A DNA stretch of 64,000 nucleotides, taken from positions 852 through 64,851 of the forward strand of contig NZ_LMHA01000001.1 in NCBI RefSeq assembly GCF_001427635.1, read 5' to 3'. How positions within the stretch are numbered: the first letter of the stretch is position 1; the number at the start of each line of letters is the position of its first letter. Under the pieces are notes generated by a model. That model saw only the letters and a list, made by a program, of their open reading frames with translations. It was not told where the DNA came from and did no database searches. The translations under genes and the position numbers were made by a program. Source of the DNA: Pseudoxanthomonas sp. Root65 (lineage in GTDB: Bacteria; Pseudomonadota; Gammaproteobacteria; Xanthomonadales; Xanthomonadaceae). Shown here piece after piece: positions 1 to 10,400 of the stretch.

Positions 1-185
1 CGTCCGGCGCTGATCGCACGCTTGACCGTGCGGTACGGATTTTGCAGCGTACCGGTGCCGCTGCTGTCGTTGCCGGACGTCGAGACGTACAGCTCGGCCG
101 CGAGGGCCGGGGCGCTGAAGGCGAGACCGGCGGCAAGCAGCAGCAACGGGGACAAAGATCGGTGACACAGGGGGGCGATGGCCAT
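1..185 (-). CDS. Secreted right-handed beta-helix (pectate-lyase-like) protein, N-terminal fragment
   Basis: Reading leftward from an ATG at 185, 61 codons run off the left edge. The first ~30 residues form a clear Sec signal peptide: a short basic region, a leucine/alanine core, then a probable cut after ALAA. The mature start (ELYVSTSGND, then GTLQNPYRTVKRA) has the 'LYVS..G.D...G....P..T...A' pattern that opens many right-handed parallel beta-helix proteins of the pectate-lyase/Pbl superfamily. Such proteins are often polysaccharide lyases, epimerases or surface proteins. GGAG lies just upstream as a ribosome site, and an AT-rich promoter region with a palindrome follows. The function cannot be fixed from the N-terminus; a role in polysaccharide handling fits the nearby sugar transferase but is inference. 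Confidence 0.7.
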   Translation of the reverse strand, partial: MAIAPLCHRSLSPLLLLAAGLAFSAPALAAELYVSTSGNDSSGTGTLQNPYRTVKRAISAG

Positions 186-848
186 GAAAGCTCCGTTAAA
201 CCGTGACAGCGCCCCCTGTTGCGCCGTGATCGTTTTTGAAAAACCATTCAAAATCAATCATTTATGATCGATTTCAAACGGGATTCTAGCACGCGGAGCT
301 GACATTGCGAGCGACAGACGGTGGCCGGAGTGTGGTGCGTTCATCGTTTTGCCATTCGCGTGGCGTTGCTGCCGACGAACGGGCAAGGGCCTCAGGGGCA
401 CAGGTGCAGCGGGTCACGGCCGACGGCGCCGGCAATCCGATAGCTGCACAACGTGTGCCTACCCGCACGGATGCGGCCAGAGAGGTGGCTGCAACGCGGT
501 CAATGACCCAGGTGGCTCCGCATCGTGTTGATCGACGTGCTGGAGCAGTAGACGACCGGCAGTGGAGAGCGTACCCGGCCGGATCCATTGCCAGGCCGGG
601 GCAAGCCATCCCTGCTGAAACAGGGGCAGCCTGCGGGCTTCGGCACGGTCGGCAACGCCATCAGGATGCACGACACCTGCAAGGCGGGCACCGCCCCGGG
701 AAAGACCGGGCGCATCTCGCACAGGAACACCCGGGCGCCGCGCGATGTGCTCGGCGCACGCCTTTCCTCTTCGACGTGGCACGCCCGTATGGGCAGGGTG
801 TGGAGGCTGACGGCCGGCAGGAACGCCGGATGACGACGAGGTACCCGA
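186..848. other. Gene-free stretch
   Basis: Apart from the AT-rich promoter region near 228-285, I see no credible gene. The open frames here have no family resemblance and no convincing ribosome sites. It lies between the end of the hydrolase gene and the promoter of the beta-helix gene, so it probably holds the 3' end of the biosynthetic operon's transcript. Confidence 0.5.
252..273. promoter_or_regulatory. 22-bp imperfect palindrome in AT-rich promoter region
   Basis: Arms of 10 nt (252-261 and 264-273) are inverted repeats with one mismatch around a 2-nt centre. They sit in an AT-rich island (about 228-285) within GC-rich DNA, upstream of the minus-strand secreted-protein gene. A dimeric regulator could bind here. 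The regulator is unknown. Confidence 0.35.
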
Positions 849-1709
849 TCAGCCCGTGTACCGCGCCTTCATCCATCCGACCACGGCCGTCATCAGCCGC
901 TGGCGATGGTGGCGCGCATAGAACGTGTGGTCGCAATCGACCCAGTAGTCGGTGATCATGCGCGGCGAGCGCATGACGTCGCCAAAGCACTCCCTCGCTT
1001 GCCGCTTGTGGTTGTAGTAGCGCTCGATGCCGCCGGTGTAAAGCATGAACACGCTGGCACCCCGCGCATCCAGCGCCTGCAGTCGCTGCACCGCTTCCGG
1101 CTGGGTCGGAAAATCGCGGAAGCTGTTCGCGTCGATGCCATCGCTCCCGGCCGAGGTGCGCCGCCGCAGCAACCTGCCGATCGCACGCAGGACCTTGCCG
1201 GGATGCAACAGGCGCGGCAGGTAATAGCGCACGCGATACCCGAACGTGGTGTAGGCCACGCCATCCAGCAGCAATAGTCCGGTAACGCGCTTCTCATCGG
1301 GTGCGATGTTGAAGGCGTCGTCCGCCGCCGAACACAGTCCACCCAGCACGTACTGGCGCACACCGGTCTCACGCGCCACCAGGTCCATCGCGGCGGCGGC
1401 TTCCCTGCGCTTGCGGCCTTCACCCGCGTGCGAAGACACCGGGCTGTCGCCCAGCCCCGACTGATCGAAGCGGAACACGACGAAACCCTCGGCCGCCAAT
1501 GCACGCGCCAGTTGCACATACATGCGGAACGGTCCGACCCGCTGCACCAGCCCGGCATTCAACAGCACCACGGCCGTGGCGTTCGGCTGACCCGCAGGAC
1601 GCGTCAGCACACCAACGAGCCCTTCGCCGAAGGTATGGGCCGTTTCCAGGATGCCCGGCGCGCGCTCCGCGTCCCGTGCCTGTCCCATGTCCAGTGCCAT
1701 GGTGGTCAT
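849..1709 (-). CDS. Alpha/beta hydrolase similar to exosortase-A-associated hydrolase 1
   Basis: A 286-aa serine-aminopeptidase-like alpha/beta hydrolase. The oxyanion strand region reads FDQSGLGDS near residue 85. The nucleophile elbow is GLCSA near residue 130, so the nucleophile position is a cysteine, not serine. A late DCDHTF supplies the probable catalytic histidine. From memory, a GLC-type elbow is also usual in the hydrolase-1 family found at PEP-CTERM/exosortase loci. The start ATG overlaps the upstream NRPS stop (ATGA, 4 nt), so the two are translationally coupled, and it is the last gene of the operon. A role as editing or release thioesterase for the assembly line is inferred from position only. 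Confidence 0.75.
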   Translation of the reverse strand: MTTMALDMGQARDAERAPGILETAHTFGEGLVGVLTRPAGQPNATAVVLLNAGLVQRVGPFRMYVQLARALAAEGFVVFRFDQSGLGDSPVSSHAGEGRKRREAAAAMDLVARETGVRQYVLGGLCSAADDAFNIAPDEKRVTGLLLLDGVAYTTFGYRVRYYLPRLLHPGKVLRAIGRLLRRRTSAGSDGIDANSFRDFPTQPEAVQRLQALDARGASVFMLYTGGIERYYNHKRQARECFGDVMRSPRMITDYWVDCDHTFYARHHRQRLMTAVVGWMKARYTG

Positions 1710-4700
1710 TCCCGTGCCTCCATCAACAGGGTGGCGAGCTGGATCACGCTGCGACGTGGCAGCGCCTGGTTCTCGAACTGCATGGGGTCGTCCCACGGCG
1801 GCCTGTCGTCCGTCGCCAGGTGCGTGACCTGCACCGCCACGCCGGCATGCTGTTGTGCATCGATGAAGGCCTGCACGTCGGCGTCGACATTCCACGCGAC
1901 GACGTGCACGCGGCTGCCCGCAGGCAACGGGCGTGCGCGGAAATCGAGCTCGGACAGGCCCTTGAGGAACGTGGGTGCCACGTCGAAGCCCAGCAGTTCG
2001 TCCTCCGCCGTCACCCGGCGGCGACGCGTGATGTAACGCCCCACGTCCTTGAGCTGCTCCTGGTGCTGGCGGCGCCAGCGATCGACCAGCGGACCGCCGC
2101 GCACGACCGGATCCCACAGCACCAGATCGACCGGAGCCGCACCGGCGCTCGCGGCCAGCAGCACCGGCAGGCAGGCACTGCGCAAGGCCAGCGTGCGCGG
2201 CGCGAGCGCACCCGTTGTCACCTGCTCGAACGCGATCTGCAGATCCCGCTGCATGCCCTCGAGGCCCAGCTGCGACGTATCGCCTGCGGAGTCGCCCGTG
2301 CCGAACCAGTCGAAGCGCAACGCCATGCCCTGCTGGCTGGCCAAGGCCTCGCACAGCGTCCACAGGGCGCGCTGGCTCATGATGCCTTCCTGCAACAACG
2401 GAGCGACGCACAGCAGGCCAGGCACCGAGACCTCCGAAAGCCTGCCGCGCTGGTGGCGCATGCCGAACAGGCGGCGCTGTTCCGGACCGAAGAAGAATGC
2501 CGCACCCACATCCGCGCCGGCCTCGGTTCCCGTGCTTTCCTCGCCCGACGAGGGGACGTCTTGCTCGTCCGACGCGAACATCGAAGAAGGCAGCTCCATG
2601 GCCAGCTGCGCCAGGGTCTGGGTCGCCAGCGGCATCAGCTTCAACTTGGCGCCGGTGTCCTTGGCGACACGGCTCGCCATCTGCACGGCCACCATCGAAT
2701 GGCCGCCCAGATCGAAGAAGTTGTCGCCGGGCGAGACGGAGGTCTCCAGCATCTCGGACCACACGCCGGCGAGATAGGTGATGCGCGGATCCTGTCCCGG
2801 TACACGCACCCTGGCCGGCGGGCTGTCGCCGCCCTGCACAGCTTCGGGTGCATCCGCGGTCTCGTGGAGCACGACGGGAGGCAGGGTGAAGTCGCCAAAC
2901 CCATCGATGCGTCCGTGCGGTGCCGTGGCGATACCCTCCAACAGGGCGACATAGTGACCCCGCAGCGCGGCGACATCGTCTTCGAGAAGCACATCGGCGT
3001 TGTAGACCATGCTCGCGATGATCCCGTCCTCGCGCTCCAGGATCCACAGGCCCAGATCTTCCGTCGCCCCGGGCTGGAAGACCTCCAGCCGCTGGTGTTC
3101 CAGATTGCCCCAGCGCGTCACGCGCTGGCGGATGTCCTGCATCGAGAACAGTGTCTGGTACAGCGCGGACATGCGCTGCCCGCCACGTGAACTGAGCTCC
3201 TGCGCGACTTCCTCCAGACGGATATCGGGGTTCGCGAAACTGTCCAGCACCACGTCCTTGACGCGCTTGACGGCATCGGAGAACGGCAGCGCGGGATCTA
3301 TCCTCACGCGCAGCGGCAGCAGGTTGGTGAAGTAGCCCATCAGCTCTTCGACCTCGGCGCTGTTGCGACCCCGCACGGGTGTGGCGATCACCATGTCCTT
3401 GCGGCCGGTGACCCGGTTGAGCAGCACGAAGTAGGCCGCCAGCAACACGACGAACAGCGTGGCATCCATGGCCAGCCCCACCTTGCGGAGCCGGTCGCCA
3501 AGCGCCTTGTCGATGTGGAAGCCCTGCGACAGGCCGCGCCCGGAGGCCGTGCCGCGCTTGCTGCGCCCGCGCGACAGATCGAGGACACCGCCCTCCCCCG
3601 ACTCGTAGGGTTCGCCCAGCTTGTTGCGCCAGAACTCGCGCTGCCGCGCATACCCCTCGCTGGCCACCCACTCGCGATGCCACACCGAGAAGTCGCCGTA
3701 GGTGACCGGCAGGGCCGGCAAGGCGGGCGCACGGTCTTCGAGCAGTGCAGCGTAGGACTCCGCGAGGTCGCGGTAGAGCAGGTCGAACGACCAGCCGTCC
3801 CAGATGATGTGGTGGGTCATGAACATCAGCGCATGACGCCCCTCGTCGACCTTGAACAGGCGCGCGCGGAACAGCGGCGCACCGACCAGGTCGAAGGGCG
3901 TTTCGATCATGTTCTTCAGGCGCTGCGCGAGGACACGCTCGCGCTCCGCAAGCGGTATCGCGCGCAGGTCCTCGACATCCAGCAGGCCGCTGTCCATCCT
4001 GTCGTGGACGACCTGCACGCTGTCGCCGCCACGCTCTTCGATGGTGGTGCGCAGCACCGCCTGCCGCTGCATGACGACCTGGAACGCCTGCTCGAACTTC
4101 AGCAGGTCCAGCGCGCCGATCAACCAGTGCGCGGACGGCGTGTTGTAGGTCAGCTGGCCGGGGTTGAAGTCCTCCAGCAGCTTGAGACGCTCCTGGATCA
4201 AGGACAAAGGTGCCTCACGCTGGTCCGTGCGGTGCAGGATCGGCGGACGCGGCGGCAACGCATCCGGCGAAGCGCTGTCGATGGTCGCGGCCAGCTTCTC
4301 CACGGTCGGCGCGTCGAACAGCGTCCGCAGCGACAGGCCCAACGACAGTTCGCGGTTGAGGCGCGAGGTTAGTTGCGCCGCCAACAGCGAATGTCCGCCA
4401 TTGGCGAAGAAGTTGTCGTGTACGCCCACCTCCGGCAGGCCCAGCACGCTGGCCATGATCACGGCCACCTTGCGCTCGAGCTCGGTACGCGGCGGAGTGA
4501 AGTCGCCGGCGTGCGCGACAGCCAGGTCCGGGACCGGCAGCGCGCCGCGGTTGACCTTGCCGTTGGGCAGCAACGGGATCGCCGTCAGGCGGACGAAGTG
4601 CTGCGGCACCATGTAGTCGGGCAGATGGCGCTTGAGGTGGGCGACCAGGGCAGCGTCGTCCAGGTCGATGCCCTCGGCCAACACCACGTAGGCGACCAGC

Positions 4701-7495
4701 CGTACGTCACCGGGACGGTCTTCACGCGCCATCGCCACGGCGCGGGTGACGCCGCGGTGCGCCAGCAGTTGGCTCTCGATTTCCCCCAGTTCGATGCGGA
4801 AGCCACGCACCTTCACCTGGAAATCCAGCCGCCCCATATGCTCGAGGTGGCCATCGGCGCGCCAGCGGCCGCGATCACCCGTGCGATAGAGCATGGGAGA
4901 CGGAATACCGGTACCGAAGCCGTGGGCGGTGTCGGCGAACACGTCGGGCAGGAAACGGTCGGCGGTCAGTTCGGGACGCCCCAGATAGCCGAGGGTCACG
5001 CCTTCGCCGCCGATGCTGATCTCGCCCGGCACGCCCAACGGCAATGGTTGTCCCGCGGCATCCAGGATCCAGACCTGAGTGTTGGCGATCGGGTGGCCAA
5101 TATGGATGTCGGGCGCACCGGCAACAGGAGCCTGCACGCGCATCACGGTCGACCACACCGTGGTCTCCGTCGGTCCGTAGAGATTCCAGAGCTCACCACA
5201 GCGCGCCAGCAAGGCCTGCGCCAGGTCCGGCGGGAGGGGTTCGCCTCCGCACATGGCCTTGAAGCCCGCATGCCCTTCCCATCCGGCCTCCAGCAGCAGG
5301 CGCCAGCTGGCCGGCGTCGCCTGCATGGCGGTGGCCTGCGTGGTCTGCAGCAGCGTCGACAATGCGGCGCCGTCGATCACCGTATGCTTGCCCGCCACGA
5401 TGACCTGGGCACCCACGCTGAGCGGCAACAGCAATTCAAGCACGGCGATGTCGAAGGACAGCGTGGTGACGGCCACCAGGCGGTCGTCGATCGCCAGTCC
5501 CGGCTCTGCCTGCATGCCGGCGATGAAATTGGACACCGCGCGGTGCGGTACCTGCACGCCCTTCGGGCGACCGGTGGACCCGGAGGTGTAGATCACGTAG
5601 GCCGGCGATTCCGGATCGGCAGCACCCGCGTCATGCGGCAGGCGCGCATCCCCAATGGCTTCCAGTTCGGTCGCCAGCGCATCCAGCGCCAGCACCGGAC
5701 GCCCGCGCAGATCGAAATTCGCCGCGTGCTGCTGCTGGGTGACCAGCGCCGCCAGCCCCGCGTCGCCGGCCATGTAAGCCAGTCGCTCGGCGGGAAACTG
5801 CGGATCGAGTGGCACATACCCGGCACCGGCTTTCAGGATGCCCAGGAGGGCCGCCAGCATTTCCGTGCCGCGATCCAGCGCCAGACCGACAAGCGCTCCC
5901 TTGTGCACGCCCTGCGCACGCAGCAGGCGCGCGATGCGGTTGGCGCGGGACTCGAGCTGCCGATACGTCAGTTCGCCGTCATCCGCACGCACGGCGATGC
6001 GGTCCGGTGCTCGATCGCACTGGCGCTCGACATGCTGGTGCATCAGGCATTGCCGGTCGAACACGACCGGGGCCGGTCGCCGTTCAAACAGCTCGGCCAG
6101 CGCACCCGGGCCTACCAGCGGCAATCGGGAAATCCGCTCGTCCGGCGCGTCGCAGGCGCCTCGCAACAGGGTTTCGTACGCGGCAAGCCAGCGCCGCACC
6201 GTCTGCGCGTCGAACAGGTCGGTGTTGTACTGCGTCTCCAGCCGCAGCATGCCGTCGACCTGCACGGCATTGATGGACAACTCGAAGTTCTCGCAGCTCC
6301 GGGCATTGGTGGTGAAGTCGAGCGCCAGCCCCGGGAAACCGGACTTCTCCTGGTCCAACGCCTGGTCGATGTTGAACATCACGCTGACCAGCGGCAGGCG
6401 GGCGGGATCGCGCGTGATACGCAGCTTCTTCAGCAGCGTGCCGAAGGTGTAGCGCTGGTGCTCGATCGCATCCAGCAAGGTCGCCTGCGCGCCCGCCAGC
6501 ACCTGGGTGAAACCCTGTTCGGGCTGCAGGTCGAACCTGAGCGGCAAAAGGTCGACGCAGTGGCCCACCAGATGGTCATGCCCATCGACGGACTGCCCGG
6601 CCGCAGGAATGCCGACCACCACATCATCCTGCCCTGCGATGCGCGACATCAGCGTGGCGAATCCACCCAGCAGCGTCGCGAACAGGCTGGCGCCGCGGCG
6701 CGCGCCCAGGCGACGCAGCGCCGTCACCAGTTCCGCATCCAGCAAATGATCCTCGCGTCGTGACGCGAACGTGCGGCGGGCCGGGCGCGGACGATCGGTC
6801 GGAAGCTCCAGTACCGGCGGCTCGCCGGCGAACTGCAACATCCAGTAGCTCTCGTCCTCGCGGAACTGCGGTCCAACCGGATGCAGGGCCTCCGCCAACG
6901 CATAGTCGGCGTAGCTGTCGTTCGGCACCGCCGGCATGCCCTCGTCGCCTCCGGCGTAGGCCGCACCCAGTTCGCGGACGATGACCCACCATGACCAGCC
7001 GTCGCAGACGATGTGGTGCGCATGCATCAGCAGCACGTGGTCCTGGGCGTCCAGTTGCAGCAGTTCCGCACGGAACAGTCGCCCCTGTTCCAACACGAAC
7101 GGCGTCTCCACCCCAAGACGGCGACGATCGGACAAGATGGCTTCGCGTTGCGAAGCATCCAGACGCGACAGATCAGTGAAGGACAGCAGCAACGGGGCGT
7201 GCTCAAGCACGCAGAACGTCTCGCCGTCCGGACCGATGCTGGCACGCAGCGCGTCGTGACGCGCCACCACGGTCTGCAGCGCATGCTGGAGGCGCTCTGC
7301 ATCCAGCGTGCCTCGCAGGCGCAGGGACACCGACTCGTTGTAGGCCAGCGACGCTTCCTGGCCCAATTGCGATGCCAGCCATACTTCGCGCTGCGGCTCC
7401 GTGGTCGGCACCACGCGCGCAAGGGCGCCGCCAGCGAAGGGATCGTAGTCGACGACGACGGACCCGAACGGCGCCACCGGCATCACGCTGCTCAC
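1706..7495 (-). CDS. Non-ribosomal peptide synthetase C-A-PCP-C-PCP with C-terminal hydrolase domain
   Basis: The protein has 1929 aa. Condensation domain 1 has HHIVCDG (~160). An adenylation domain follows, with YTSGSTG (~635) and LYGPTETT, and a carrier domain with GGHS (~1033). Condensation domain 2 has HHIIWDG (~1230), and a second carrier has LGGHS (~1597). The last ~270 residues are an alpha/beta-hydrolase-like domain with RFDWFGTGDS (~1732). My reading of the A-domain pocket is D-I-L-Q-M-G-L-V-W-K, close to codes known for glycine. The second C-PCP pair lacks an A domain. No GxSxG is visible in the terminal domain. I chose the GTG at 7495 because it overlaps the upstream stop (GTGA) and has GAGGG 8 nt upstream; an ATG at 7483 is the alternative. 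It acts in the cytoplasm and takes the aminoacyl chain from the upstream ACP/aminotransferase protein. Confidence 0.9.
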   Translation of the reverse strand: MSSVMPVAPFGSVVVDYDPFAGGALARVVPTTEPQREVWLASQLGQEASLAYNESVSLRLRGTLDAERLQHALQTVVARHDALRASIGPDGETFCVLEHAPLLLSFTDLSRLDASQREAILSDRRRLGVETPFVLEQGRLFRAELLQLDAQDHVLLMHAHHIVCDGWSWWVIVRELGAAYAGGDEGMPAVPNDSYADYALAEALHPVGPQFREDESYWMLQFAGEPPVLELPTDRPRPARRTFASRREDHLLDAELVTALRRLGARRGASLFATLLGGFATLMSRIAGQDDVVVGIPAAGQSVDGHDHLVGHCVDLLPLRFDLQPEQGFTQVLAGAQATLLDAIEHQRYTFGTLLKKLRITRDPARLPLVSVMFNIDQALDQEKSGFPGLALDFTTNARSCENFELSINAVQVDGMLRLETQYNTDLFDAQTVRRWLAAYETLLRGACDAPDERISRLPLVGPGALAELFERRPAPVVFDRQCLMHQHVERQCDRAPDRIAVRADDGELTYRQLESRANRIARLLRAQGVHKGALVGLALDRGTEMLAALLGILKAGAGYVPLDPQFPAERLAYMAGDAGLAALVTQQQHAANFDLRGRPVLALDALATELEAIGDARLPHDAGAADPESPAYVIYTSGSTGRPKGVQVPHRAVSNFIAGMQAEPGLAIDDRLVAVTTLSFDIAVLELLLPLSVGAQVIVAGKHTVIDGAALSTLLQTTQATAMQATPASWRLLLEAGWEGHAGFKAMCGGEPLPPDLAQALLARCGELWNLYGPTETTVWSTVMRVQAPVAGAPDIHIGHPIANTQVWILDAAGQPLPLGVPGEISIGGEGVTLGYLGRPELTADRFLPDVFADTAHGFGTGIPSPMLYRTGDRGRWRADGHLEHMGRLDFQVKVRGFRIELGEIESQLLAHRGVTRAVAMAREDRPGDVRLVAYVVLAEGIDLDDAALVAHLKRHLPDYMVPQHFVRLTAIPLLPNGKVNRGALPVPDLAVAHAGDFTPPRTELERKVAVIMASVLGLPEVGVHDNFFANGGHSLLAAQLTSRLNRELSLGLSLRTLFDAPTVEKLAATIDSASPDALPPRPPILHRTDQREAPLSLIQERLKLLEDFNPGQLTYNTPSAHWLIGALDLLKFEQAFQVVMQRQAVLRTTIEERGGDSVQVVHDRMDSGLLDVEDLRAIPLAERERVLAQRLKNMIETPFDLVGAPLFRARLFKVDEGRHALMFMTHHIIWDGWSFDLLYRDLAESYAALLEDRAPALPALPVTYGDFSVWHREWVASEGYARQREFWRNKLGEPYESGEGGVLDLSRGRSKRGTASGRGLSQGFHIDKALGDRLRKVGLAMDATLFVVLLAAYFVLLNRVTGRKDMVIATPVRGRNSAEVEELMGYFTNLLPLRVRIDPALPFSDAVKRVKDVVLDSFANPDIRLEEVAQELSSRGGQRMSALYQTLFSMQDIRQRVTRWGNLEHQRLEVFQPGATEDLGLWILEREDGIIASMVYNADVLLEDDVAALRGHYVALLEGIATAPHGRIDGFGDFTLPPVVLHETADAPEAVQGGDSPPARVRVPGQDPRITYLAGVWSEMLETSVSPGDNFFDLGGHSMVAVQMASRVAKDTGAKLKLMPLATQTLAQLAMELPSSMFASDEQDVPSSGEESTGTEAGADVGAAFFFGPEQRRLFGMRHQRGRLSEVSVPGLLCVAPLLQEGIMSQRALWTLCEALASQQGMALRFDWFGTGDSAGDTSQLGLEGMQRDLQIAFEQVTTGALAPRTLALRSACLPVLLAASAGAAPVDLVLWDPVVRGGPLVDRWRRQHQEQLKDVGRYITRRRRVTAEDELLGFDVAPTFLKGLSELDFRARPLPAGSRVHVVAWNVDADVQAFIDAQQHAGVAVQVTHLATDDRPPWDDPMQFENQALPRRSVIQLATLLMEARE

Positions 7496-10400
7496 GCGCT
7501 CACCCTCATGTACTGACCGGGCACCTCCGGATTCTCCACATACCAGGCGGGACGGCCCTCGTGGTCGCGCCCCAAGCGCGCGCCGGGCACAATGGGCTTG
7601 TCGGCATCCATGACGGTGAGCGGCATCAGTACGCTGCGCGGCAACAGCTGCGCCTCCTGCAACTCCAGCACCGCCTCCTTCCACGCCTTCGCGATGGCCT
7701 GGAAATCCGCCTCGCTGTGCGCGGTGGTGAAGAAGCACGGGAAGTTGTCGAGGATGTGGATGCCACGGCTGCGCATCATCGCGAACAGCAGGTCCTGCAG
7801 CGGATGCTCTTCGTCGAAGTGGGTGCGCCACAACGAGGCGAAGTGCTTGATCCTCACCGGTGCCCCGACGCTGGCCGAGAAGGCATTCAATTCGGCGGCC
7901 ATCGCGGCGGTCCGCTCGTTGAGGCGCTGCTGCAGCGCTGCGCCGTGCTCCTTCATGTGCAGCAGCGAGGCTTTCGCCGCCGCCAGCGTCAGCGGATGGC
8001 GCACGAACGTGCCGGCGAAGTAGGTCACGCCCGCTGGCGGTGTGGAATCGTCTCCGTACTGCCAGTAACCGCCGTCCAGCGCATCCATGTATTCACGCTT
8101 GCCGGCCATCACGCCGATCGGATACCCGCCGCCGACCACCTTGCCGTAGGTGCAGAGATCCGCCCTGATATCGAACAGCGCCTGCGCGCCACCCGGATGC
8201 GAGCGGAAGCCGGTGATCACCTCATCGAAGATCAGCACAGCGCCGGCGTCGGCGGTGATCTTGCGGACCTCCTTCAGGAATTCGACCGGCTGGAAGTCGG
8301 GACGACGGCTCTGCACCGGCTCCACCAGCACGGCCGCCAGCTCGTGCGCACGCTCGCGGATGATCTGCAATGTTTCGGGCGTGCCGTAATCCAGCACCAG
8401 TACCTTCTCGGCCGTATTGCGCAGGATGCCCGGCGCCGCCGGCACAGCCCGCAGCTTTTTCGTCCCGCGCACGATCACTTCGTCGTTGATGCCGTGGTAC
8501 GAGCCCGAGAACACCACGATGGTCTCGCGGCCGGTCGCGGTGCGCGCGATGCGCATCGCGCCGAGCACGGCTTCGGAGCCGGTGTTGCACAGCGCGGCAC
8601 GGTCGTGCCCGGTCAGTTCGCAGACCAGCTGCGACACTTCGCCGGCCAGCGGATGCATGGGGCCGATCTCGTAGCCGTCATCGATCTGCTGCTTGACCGC
8701 CTGCACCACGAAGTCAGGTTGCCAGCCGAACAGGCTGGTGCCGAATCCGTTGAGCGCGTCGACGTACTCATGCCCGTCGATGTCCCACACGTGCGAACCC
8801 TTCGAGCGCTCCACCACGATCTGGTAGACGATCTCCTTGGTCAGCGGGCGGAAGCCGGTCACCACGCGTGGATCGGCCATGTGGGCGCGATGCTGCTGCG
8901 TGTACGCCTTCGACTTGGGCGTGCGCGCGGTGTAACGACGGATGAAGCCATCCAGCCGCTCGCGCTGATGGGGATTCAGTTCGGTGCCGTTGTGGGCGTC
9001 GATGCGGGCGATGGCGCCGAAGGCCTTCTTGACGTCGTAGCGCGTGTGCGCGAGCGCCGCTTCCTCATCGGCAACCGCGGCGACGTCCGAACGCACCGGG
9101 GCGAGGGCCGGCGTGGGGACAGGCGCTGCAACGGCCGCGGCCACCGCCGGAGGCGTGGCAATGGGCGCGACGGCAAGCGGCGCCGGGGAAGTACCGGCGA
9201 GCAAGGCCAGCTGCTGCGACATCAGCTGCATTTGCTGGGCGATCAGCTGGCTCAGGGCATCGCCGTTCGCCAGCGCCTGGATCGGCGCCGGCGCCAGCGG
9301 AGCCGCCGGCAGCGATGCGGGCATCGCCGGCATCGCCGTGGTGGTCTGCTCAACCGCCTGGACGACCGTCGTGACCGCGACCGGCGCAGGCGCCGCTTCC
9401 GCCGGCAACTGCGCATCCAGGCCCTGGGTCAGGCGATCGAGGCTGGCGTATTCCCCCATCAACTGGCGGAAGGTGATGCGCACCGGGAAGGTCTTCTGCA
9501 ATTGCAGCGCTACCTGGGTCAGCATCAGGCTGTCCAGGCCCAGTTCGATGAAGTTCGCATCGCCATCCGCATCGGACAGCTCGAAGCCGGCCACGTCCTC
9601 GAAGACCTCGCGCAGCTGTGCGGCGATGCGGGGACGACGGTCGGGGGCGGGCGGTGCGAGTTCGGTGACAACGGACATCAGCGGCTCCGGGACCGCGGGT
9701 GCGGCCATGCTGGGATGGGGAACGACAGTGCGGGGCACCACCTCGTGTGCCTCCACCCAATAACGCTTTTTCTCGAACGGATAGGTCGGCAGCCGCAGGC
9801 GCAAGCGCCGGTCCCGGCGATCCAGGGCCGCTGCGCTCACCGCGATACCGTGCGACCACAGCTGGCCGAAGGCGCCGAGCAGCGCGGCCTGCTCACCTTC
9901 CACGTTGTCGGCCAGCGAGGCCACCGCCGCGATCCGCTGCTTCTGCAGCTGCGGCTGCTGGCGCGAGAGCGTGGCCAGCGTGTTGCGGGGACCGATCTCG
10001 AGCAGCACACGGCCGGGGCGGTCCAGCAGCTGGGCAATGGCGGAGGAGAAGCGGACGGGCTCGCGCAGGTGGCGCGACCAGTAGTCGGAAGACACCGCCT
10101 GATGGTCGTCCAGCCAGGCACCGGTCGCGGTGGACAGGATGGGCAGTGACGGCGCGTTGCGCGCCAGTGCTTCCACCTCGGCGCGGAACACGGGTACCAC
10201 GGCATCCATCATCGAAGAGTGGAACGCGTGCGAGGTCTTCAATGCGCGGCAGGCCACGCCCTCGCCCTCCAGTTGCTGCTGGAAAGCGGCGATGGCCTCG
10301 TGCGGACCGGCCACGACGCAGGCACCCGGCGCATTCTCGGCCGCCAACGACAAGGCGTCGGGCAGGCGCGGCAGCAGTGCATCCAGCGACAGGCGCACCG

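Noticed and set aside
305..955. Long plus-strand open frames at the left end
   Set aside because: Arginine-rich translations typical of the reverse strand of GC-rich DNA; no family resemblance, no ribosome sites, and partly antisense to the hydrolase gene.
7372..10149. A 925-codon plus-strand open frame across the NRPS-PKS gene
   Set aside because: It is antisense to the aminotransferase and ACP coding sequence, and its composition (Arg/His/Gln-rich) is a shadow of the real frame.
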